DNA from: Mesobacillus harenae
Lineage (GTDB): Bacteria; Bacillota; Bacilli; Bacillales; Cytobacillaceae
Length of the DNA: 64,000 bases
Assembly: GCF_013343715.1 (NCBI RefSeq)
Contig: NZ_JABUNR010000004.1
Span: forward strand, 124,001 to 188,000
Direction of reading: 5' to 3'
Below, piece by piece: positions 59,652-64,000 of the stretch. The notes beneath the pieces were generated by a model. It had not been told where the DNA came from and searched no databases. It saw nothing but the letters and a program-made list of their open reading frames with translations. Both the position numbers and the translations under genes were made by a program. Within the stretch, counting starts at the first letter, position 1. Each line of letters opens with the position of its first letter.

Positions 59652-60773
59652 ATGTTTTCAAGAGATTTTAATGAGAATCCATTTATTGTCATCTGGGAGC
59701 TTACACGGGCCTGCCAGTTAAAATGCTTACACTGCCGCGCCGAAGCTCAGTATAGAAGAGATCCGCGTGAACTATCATTCGAAGAAGGAAAAGTACTCAT
59801 TAATCAAATATATGAGATGAATAATCCACTGTTAGTTTTTACAGGGGGAGACCCACTAATGCGACAGGACGTTTTTGATATTGCAGCATATGCAGTGAAA
59901 AAGGGTGTACGTGTATCGATGACTCCAAGCGCAACACCGAATGTCACGAAGGAAGCAATTGAAAAAGCGAAGGAAGTAGGGCTGTCTCGCTGGGCCTTCA
60001 GTCTCGATGGGCCAACAGCTGAAATACATGATCATTTCCGTGGTACCGATGGGTCCTTTGATCTTACCATTGAAAGGATAAAGTATTTGCATGAGCTCGA
60101 AATTCCAATTCAGATAAATACGGTCATATCTCGTTATAACTATGATTATTTAGAAGAGATGGCAAAAGTAATCGAAGATCTTAATTGTGTCCTTTGGAGT
60201 GTGTTTTTCCTGGTACCGACGGGAAGAGGACAGGAAAAAGATATGATTTCTCCAGTAGAGCATGAAAAAGTGTTCAAATGGCTCTATGATTTAAGCAAGC
60301 GTGTAAAGTTTGATATTAAAACTACAGCTGCCCAGCATTACCGAAGAGTAGTTATTCAGCAAAAAATGCGCGAAGCTAAGGAACAAGTAGCGGAAATTGA
60401 ATATTTGGATGCGTTGACAAAAGAAGGGCTGACTGGCTCGATTGATGGATTAGGAAGAGCACCAAAAGGAGTTAATGATGGCAATGGGTTCGTGTTTATT
60501 TCGCACGTAGGAGATGTTTATCCCAGCGGACTTCTTCCTGTCAAAGCAGGAAATGTAAGGGAACAGCCACTTGGAGAGATCTATCGAGAGTCCCCAATTT
60601 TTAAATCTTTGAGGAACCCAGATGAGTACAAAGGGAAATGCGGTGTATGTGAATTTAGATATGTGTGTGGAGGCTCTAGATCGCGTGCTTATGCAATGAC
60701 AGGTGACTATATGGAGAGCGAACCATTTTGTGTATATGTCCCTAAAGCAATGAGAAAAGAAAAACAATTATAA
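59652..60773 (+). CDS. Radical SAM/SPASM enzyme (TIGR04053-like)
   Basis: A 373-residue radical SAM enzyme. The cluster motif CQLKCLHC (CxxxCxxC) is at residues 19-26, followed by the SAM-binding VFTGGDPLMR near residue 60 and AFSLDGPTAEIHDHFRGTDG near residue 115. The C-terminal SPASM-like region has CGVCEFRYVCGGSRSRAYAM near residue 330 and a further cysteine near FCVYVP, so an auxiliary cluster is expected. It resembles AhbC/NirJ and the TIGR04053 family; a peptide or haem-like substrate is possible. No precursor peptide was seen next to it. GGAGGGG precedes the ATG, and an Fnr box drives it. Confidence 0.83.
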   Translation: MFSRDFNENPFIVIWELTRACQLKCLHCRAEAQYRRDPRELSFEEGKVLINQIYEMNNPLLVFTGGDPLMRQDVFDIAAYAVKKGVRVSMTPSATPNVTKEAIEKAKEVGLSRWAFSLDGPTAEIHDHFRGTDGSFDLTIERIKYLHELEIPIQINTVISRYNYDYLEEMAKVIEDLNCVLWSVFFLVPTGRGQEKDMISPVEHEKVFKWLYDLSKRVKFDIKTTAAQHYRRVVIQQKMREAKEQVAEIEYLDALTKEGLTGSIDGLGRAPKGVNDGNGFVFISHVGDVYPSGLLPVKAGNVREQPLGEIYRESPIFKSLRNPDEYKGKCGVCEFRYVCGGSRSRAYAMTGDYMESEPFCVYVPKAMRKEKQL

Positions 60774-60905
60774 AAAAAAGGAGGGAAAATTTATTCCGCT
60801 CCCAGGCTGTAGGCAAACTCGAAGAAGCTAGAATTTGTCTACAGTCATTTTTATAAAAAAACTATGATTACAAGAACAGGCCGATTAGCCTTGAGTTTTA
60901 CGGCT
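60774..60905. other. Spacer after the radical SAM gene
   Basis: A short A+T-rich stretch without a convincing terminator or small ORF. CTGTAGGCAAA and TTTGTCTACAG at 60806-60846 form an imperfect dyad. Confidence 0.35.
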
Positions 60906-61275
60906 CTGCTTTTCTTGTCTAGCTTCACCTTCTAGGGGCTCGGGGTCATAAGTCAATCGCTTCGGAAGGCAAAATACGCCTTCTGTCAGCGCTCGCCTTA
61001 TGCCTGTCGCCCCTGTTCAGTCGGCTCCGCTTTTCTTGTCTAGCTGCAGCGCCAAGCCCCTTGAGTCATAAGCCATGCCCTTACTGAAGGCAAAAAGCGC
61101 CTTCATTCAGGCCCTGTCTTATGCTTGACGGGGCTGAATATGGCGCTTCCGCTTTTCTTGTCTAGCTTCGCCTCCTAGAAACTCGGCAAACTTCAGCTCC
61201 CCTGGCAGAAGCACAAATCGCTTCTTTGTCAGAGCCTCCAGTTTGCTCGTTTCTAGACAGTCGGTTCTGCTTTTC
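60906..61275. repeat. Three tandem GCTTTTCTTGTCTAGCT hairpin units
   Basis: GCTTTTCTTGTCTAGCT starts at 60908, 61029 and 61151 and a partial GCTTTTCTTTTAGTC at 61269, giving units of 121, 122 and 118 bp. Inner sequences differ, but each unit is a long hairpin: for example AGCCCC/GGGGCT, CATAAG/CTTATG and GAAGGC/GCCTTC in the second, and CTAGAAAC/GTTTCTAG and AGAAGC/GCTTCT in the third. A fourth copy lies at 19.2 kb. Non-coding, between the convergent radical SAM and fnr genes. Confidence 0.75.
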
Positions 61276-61277
61276 TT

Positions 61278-61976
61278 TTAGTCTATGCTGCAGTAGATGG
61301 CTGGGCAGTTTTCGCAATCGATTTCCTTTTTTAAATAGTTCAAATCGTGAACCATGATTTTGCCTTTCTTTACTGAGATAATGCCCTCTCGCTTTAAATC
61401 ATTTAGAATGCGGTTTGTACTTTCTCGTGAAGTTCCGCAAAAGTTGGCAAGCTCCTGATTAGTAAGAGGAAGATCAATTAAAATATCGCCGTGCTTTATA
61501 ATTCCATAGCTGTTAGTCATTCTAATGATCGTTGAAAAAAGTGCACCCTTTTTTCCATTTAATACAAGGTCTCTGAATTTTGTCTGGGTCTTGCGGAAAT
61601 GATCGCTCATCCACTTCATAAATTCGAATGCAAGTGCAGGGTTCTGGAAAATTTCTCTCTCAATTAGATCTTTTTTAATGGCAACAACCTCCGCATCTTC
61701 TAAAACGAGAGCGCTCAATAAATACTTTGGAGATTCAGTGAACAAAGTTAGTTCTCCGCATATATCATTTTGACCGCAAATTCTTAATGCCAGTTCTCTG
61801 CCATCTTGGGTAACTTTACTGATTTGCACCTTTCCGGAAACGATCAGGTACAATTCAGTTGCTTCCATTCCCTCTTGAAAGATGAATGATCCTTTTTGTA
61901 CATGGAGCGTTCTATCTGCAAATTGAAGTAATTCCTTTATTTCAATTGATTGTGTAGGTTTAATTGTTTGCTGCAT
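61278..61976 (-). CDS. fnr: Fnr, oxygen-sensing Crp/Fnr-family regulator
   Basis: A 232-residue regulator. The cyclic-nucleotide-binding-like domain includes GSFIFQEGMEATELYLIVSG near residue 28, and the helix-turn-helix is TNQELANFCGTSRESTNRIL near residue 168. The C terminus CENCPAIYC (C-x2-C-x4-C) matches the three cysteines that, with an aspartate, hold the [4Fe-4S] cluster in Bacillus Fnr, unlike the N-terminal cluster of E. coli FNR. So it should activate genes when oxygen is low. The ATG at 61976 has AGGAGG 9 bases upstream; a TTG at 61985 overlaps. Two class-II-like Fnr sites flank it on the plus strand. Confidence 0.9.
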   Translation of the reverse strand: MQQTIKPTQSIEIKELLQFADRTLHVQKGSFIFQEGMEATELYLIVSGKVQISKVTQDGRELALRICGQNDICGELTLFTESPKYLLSALVLEDAEVVAIKKDLIEREIFQNPALAFEFMKWMSDHFRKTQTKFRDLVLNGKKGALFSTIIRMTNSYGIIKHGDILIDLPLTNQELANFCGTSRESTNRILNDLKREGIISVKKGKIMVHDLNYLKKEIDCENCPAIYCSID

Positions 61977-62020
61977 TTGAATCAACCTCCTCTTTTAATT
62001 TTCCGAAGCCTATGGTTAAT

Positions 62021-62035
62021 TTATTGACCCAATAA
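62021..62035. promoter_or_regulatory. Perfect dyad in the fnr leader
   Basis: TTATTG-ACC-CAATAA is a perfect 6-3-6 inverted repeat 45-59 bases upstream of the fnr start. A TATTAT -10-like hexamer overlaps it on the minus strand. It could be an operator for an unknown regulator. Confidence 0.35.
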
Positions 62036-62472
62036 TAACACCGAGGTAGTAGAAAAGGAGAGTATTAAAAGAGTTGTTGAAATGTTGTCATAATTAGGTT
62101 GCAGCGAATTTCCCATATATCCAATATCTTTTTATGAGAGATCTAGTTTAAAACTTTAGTTTAATAAGGTTCTGGATCAATTTTAAAGCAAAAAACCTTA
62201 AAGCTAAACTGTGACAGATTTATGAAACATGCAACAAGAGAAGCCGGCCCGGGATTCAGAAAAATGGATTGGCAAAAGGGTGAACACAGAGCCTATATAC
62301 ATTTATCTCAGTAATTCAGTGTAAAAAGGATAATAAATTACCTAGACCAGCCATCCCCAACCATAAATTCTATTGATGACAACTTCATGACATTTCCCTG
62401 TAATTTCACTATCTACAAGTTTTTTATGTTGTAATAAAGACAAGTACAGAACACGTTTCAGTTTCTTAAGCA
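62036..62472. other. Spacer between fnr and moaA
   Basis: About 440 bases of A+T-rich DNA with no ORF, repeat or RNA that I can support, apart from the promoters at both ends. Confidence 0.4.
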
Positions 62473-62515
62473 TGTGAGAATATTAACAGTAATTCAATCA
62501 GTTCGTTGCTAAAAT
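62473..62515 (+). promoter_or_regulatory. Fnr-box class II promoter of moaA
   Basis: TGTGA-GAATAT-TAACA (62473-62488) has nine of ten consensus positions of the Fnr dyad. A TAAAAT -10 lies at 62510-62515. The centre-to-hexamer distance is 29.5 bp, identical to the promoter at 59.6 kb. Confidence 0.6.
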
Positions 62516-62554
62516 GAATGTCTAAGGACTTCTAATTAGATGGAGTTGACTATA

Positions 62555-63571
62555 ATGGATAAAACAATTATTAATGATAAATTAAATAGACCGCTTCGCG
62601 ACTTACGTATATCGGTCATAGACCGCTGTAATTTCCGTTGCCAATACTGTATGCCAGCAGAGGTTTTTGGTCCTGATTTCGCGTTTCTTCCAAAGAGTGA
62701 ACTTTTAAGCTATGAAGAAATTGAAAGGGTTGCAAAGATCTTTGTACAGCTTGGCGTGGAAAAGATTCGTCTGACAGGGGGGGAACCTCTGCTTCGTAAA
62801 GACCTGCCTGTGCTTGTAAAAATGCTGTCTGAACTGGATGGCCTGCGTGATATCGCACTAACAACAAATGGCGTGCTGCTGCCAAGGCTTGCCAATAAAC
62901 TGAAGGAAGCGGGACTAAAGCGCGTAAATATTAGTCTCGATAGTCTGAATGATGAGCTATTCGGTTCCATTAATGGCAGAAATGTAGGAGTTGGGCCAGT
63001 GATTGCTGGCATAGACGCTGCGAAAAGTGCAGGCTTGGGAGTTAAGCTTAATATGGTCGTTAAAAGGGGTTTAAACGATTCTGAAATTCTTCCAATGGCT
63101 GAATTCTGCAAGCAAAAGGATCTCGAGCTCCGTTATATTGAATACATGGATGTAGGCAGCACTAATGGTTGGAGAATGGATGATGTCGTTACGAAGAAAC
63201 AGATTTTTGACATCCTTCAAGAACAATACGAGATAGAACCAGTAGACGCAGCTTATTATGGTGAAGTTGCCAAACGGTACCGCTATAAAGGAACGAATAC
63301 AAATGTAGGGTTTATCTCTTCTGTGTCAGAATCATTTTGCTCCAGCTGTACAAGGTCCCGCCTTTCAGCGAACGGTCAGATTTTCACTTGTCTTTTTAAC
63401 GGAAATGGCCATGATATTCGTGACTTTATGAGACAAGGTGCAACAGATGATCAGATAATCAGCAGAATAGCAGATATTTGGAATCATCGTGGCGATCGGT
63501 ATTCTGATGAACGGACGGCAGAGACTAGGGCTAACCGAAAAAAAATTGAAATGTCGTATATCGGCGGATAA
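62555..63571 (+). CDS. moaA: GTP 3',8-cyclase MoaA
   Basis: A 338-residue radical SAM enzyme for the first step of molybdenum-cofactor synthesis, from GTP to 3',8-cyclo-7,8-dihydro-GTP, which MoaC then converts. The N-terminal cluster motif is CNFRCQYC near residue 24, followed by LTGGEPLLR near residue 70. The C-terminal cluster has [18 protein letters not shown] near residue 262 and the chain ends ...KIEMSYIGG with the GG end typical of MoaA. The ATG at 62555 is 9 bases after GGAG. Mo-cofactor serves nitrate reductase, which fits Fnr control. Confidence 0.94.
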   Translation: MDKTIINDKLNRPLRDLRISVIDRCNFRCQYCMPAEVFGPDFAFLPKSELLSYEEIERVAKIFVQLGVEKIRLTGGEPLLRKDLPVLVKMLSELDGLRDIALTTNGVLLPRLANKLKEAGLKRVNISLDSLNDELFGSINGRNVGVGPVIAGIDAAKSAGLGVKLNMVVKRGLNDSEILPMAEFCKQKDLELRYIEYMDVGSTNGWRMDDVVTKKQIFDILQEQYEIEPVDAAYYGEVAKRYRYKGTNTNVGFISSVSESFCSSCTRSRLSANGQIFTCLFNGNGHDIRDFMRQGATDDQIISRIADIWNHRGDRYSDERTAETRANRKKIEMSYIGG

Positions 63572-63578
63572 ACAATAA

Positions 63579-63629
63579 AGGTGACAGGCACCATCCAAAA
63601 AAATGGATGGTGCCTGTCACCTTTTTAGC
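63579..63629. terminator. Strong bidirectional terminator between moaA and the RIC gene
   Basis: A nearly perfect hairpin of about 20 bp: AAAGGTGACAGGCACCATCC pairs with GGATGGTGCCTGTCACCTTT around AAAAAAAT. It suits both converging genes. Confidence 0.9.
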
Positions 63630-63637
63630 TGATTTTG

Positions 63638-64000
63638 TTATACAGGAGCTGCCTCTAAATATCTAGGGAAGAGGATGTTATTTTCTAAGTGAACATGCAT
63701 AAATGTTGTTTCTTCGAGAGTTTCCAGGCGTTTGTATACTAGACGATATGTTCCGCAAGCATCTAACGGCGGGTTAAAGTCACTTGTAACTTCACGCAAT
63801 TGTCTAAGCAATGTACCGGCATAGTCATGTTCTTTTTCTAGTTCATGAATATAGGCAATCATTTCTTCCTTTTCAGAACCTTTAGCATGCTCTAGCTGGA
63901 GCAGCATCGGGAAGACTGTTTCTTCTTCTTTTGAAGTATGTTCTAAGAGTTCTTTTTTAAACTCATAAAACAGGTCATATACTTTTAAAAGTTCTGGCCG
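63638..64000 (-). CDS. RIC/ScdA-family di-iron repair protein (5' end outside window)
   Basis: The C-terminal 120 residues of a hemerythrin-like protein are visible and the frame stays open to the right edge. Iron-binding residues are HTSKEEETVFP, ELEKEHDYAG and HVHLENNILFPRY, the H-x3-E...H-x4-E pattern of YtfE/ScdA/RIC proteins, which repair Fe-S clusters after nitrosative or oxidative damage. It fits beside fnr and moaA in anaerobic and NO-related metabolism. The start and N-terminal DUF542 domain, if present, lie beyond the window. Confidence 0.85.
   Translation of the reverse strand, partial: RPELLKVYDLFYEFKKELLEHTSKEEETVFPMLLQLEHAKGSEKEEMIAYIHELEKEHDYAGTLLRQLREVTSDFNPPLDACGTYRLVYKRLETLEETTFMHVHLENNILFPRYLEAAPV

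Noticed and set aside
1..64000. rRNA, tRNA, phage or intact insertion sequence
   Set aside because: No rRNA or tRNA sequence, transposase, integrase or phage structural gene was recognised on either strand.

Overview
The window looks like chromosome of an endospore-forming member of the Bacillaceae, close to but distinct from Bacillus subtilis. The evidence is the gene order. Reading left to right I recognise homologues of B. subtilis yhfI-lplJ-lcfB, yhfN, yhzC, comK, yhjE-sipV, addB-addA, hlpB, the spore-coat operon gerPA-F, yisK, yisL, yisN, asnO, yitK (yajQ), yitL (cvfB), yitS (degV), yitT, ipi-like, yitU, yitV and yitW. Strong AGGAGG-type ribosome binding sites, TTG and GTG starts and A+T-rich promoters also fit. 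All of this is reading from sequence; no searches were run.

Region 1 (1-12.9 kb): lipoate and fatty-acid metabolism (MBL hydrolase, lipoate ligase, acyl-CoA ligase, enoyl-CoA hydratase), a three-gene ABC transporter of the TrpX-like lipoprotein class, an AzlCD branched-chain amino-acid exporter with a divergent XRE-cupin regulator, a membrane M48 protease, an IDEAL-domain protein and ComK. Region 2 (12.9-28.6 kb): an S9 peptidase, an LCP cell-wall protein, a TVP38 membrane protein coupled to signal peptidase SipV, a decayed MalT/LuxR-type gene, a 0.9 kb gene-poor stretch, then AddB/AddA and HlpB. Region 3 (28.6-33.7 kb): the gerP operon on the minus strand with a candidate sigma-K promoter, a second acyl-CoA ligase and a DUF418 membrane protein.

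Region 4 (33.7-45.1 kb) is the most interesting accessory block. A cyclic-di-GMP-I (GEMM-I) riboswitch followed by an intrinsic terminator lies directly upstream of a complete Gram-positive Tad/Flp pilus locus (DUF192, flp, tadV, tadE, tadG-like, cpaB, cpaE, cpaF, tadB, tadC). Three genes further on is a PAS-GGDEF-EAL protein whose GGDEF motif is degenerate (SGDKF) but whose EAL domain looks intact, so a likely c-di-GMP phosphodiesterase sits next to a c-di-GMP-sensing pilus operon.

Region 5 (45.1-58.7 kb): yisN, asparagine synthase AsnO, a membrane-anchored GH13 amylase preceded by a 48-residue small ORF, an SDR, YajQ, CvfB, a 12-copy 52-bp tandem repeat rich in alternative hairpins lying between convergent genes, and the yitS-yitW series. 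Region 6 (58.8-64 kb) is a redox and Fe-S module: SufT-like YitW, a DsrE/YedF-like protein, a radical SAM/SPASM enzyme, a Bacillus-type Fnr with its C-terminal cysteine cluster, MoaA and a RIC-type di-iron repair protein running off the right edge. The radical SAM gene and moaA each carry an Fnr-box-like dyad at exactly the same distance (29.5 bp from dyad centre to the first base of the -10), which fits class II Fnr activation. Dispersed non-coding repeats of two or three families decorate intergenic regions. No rRNA, tRNA, CRISPR array, phage or intact insertion sequence was seen.
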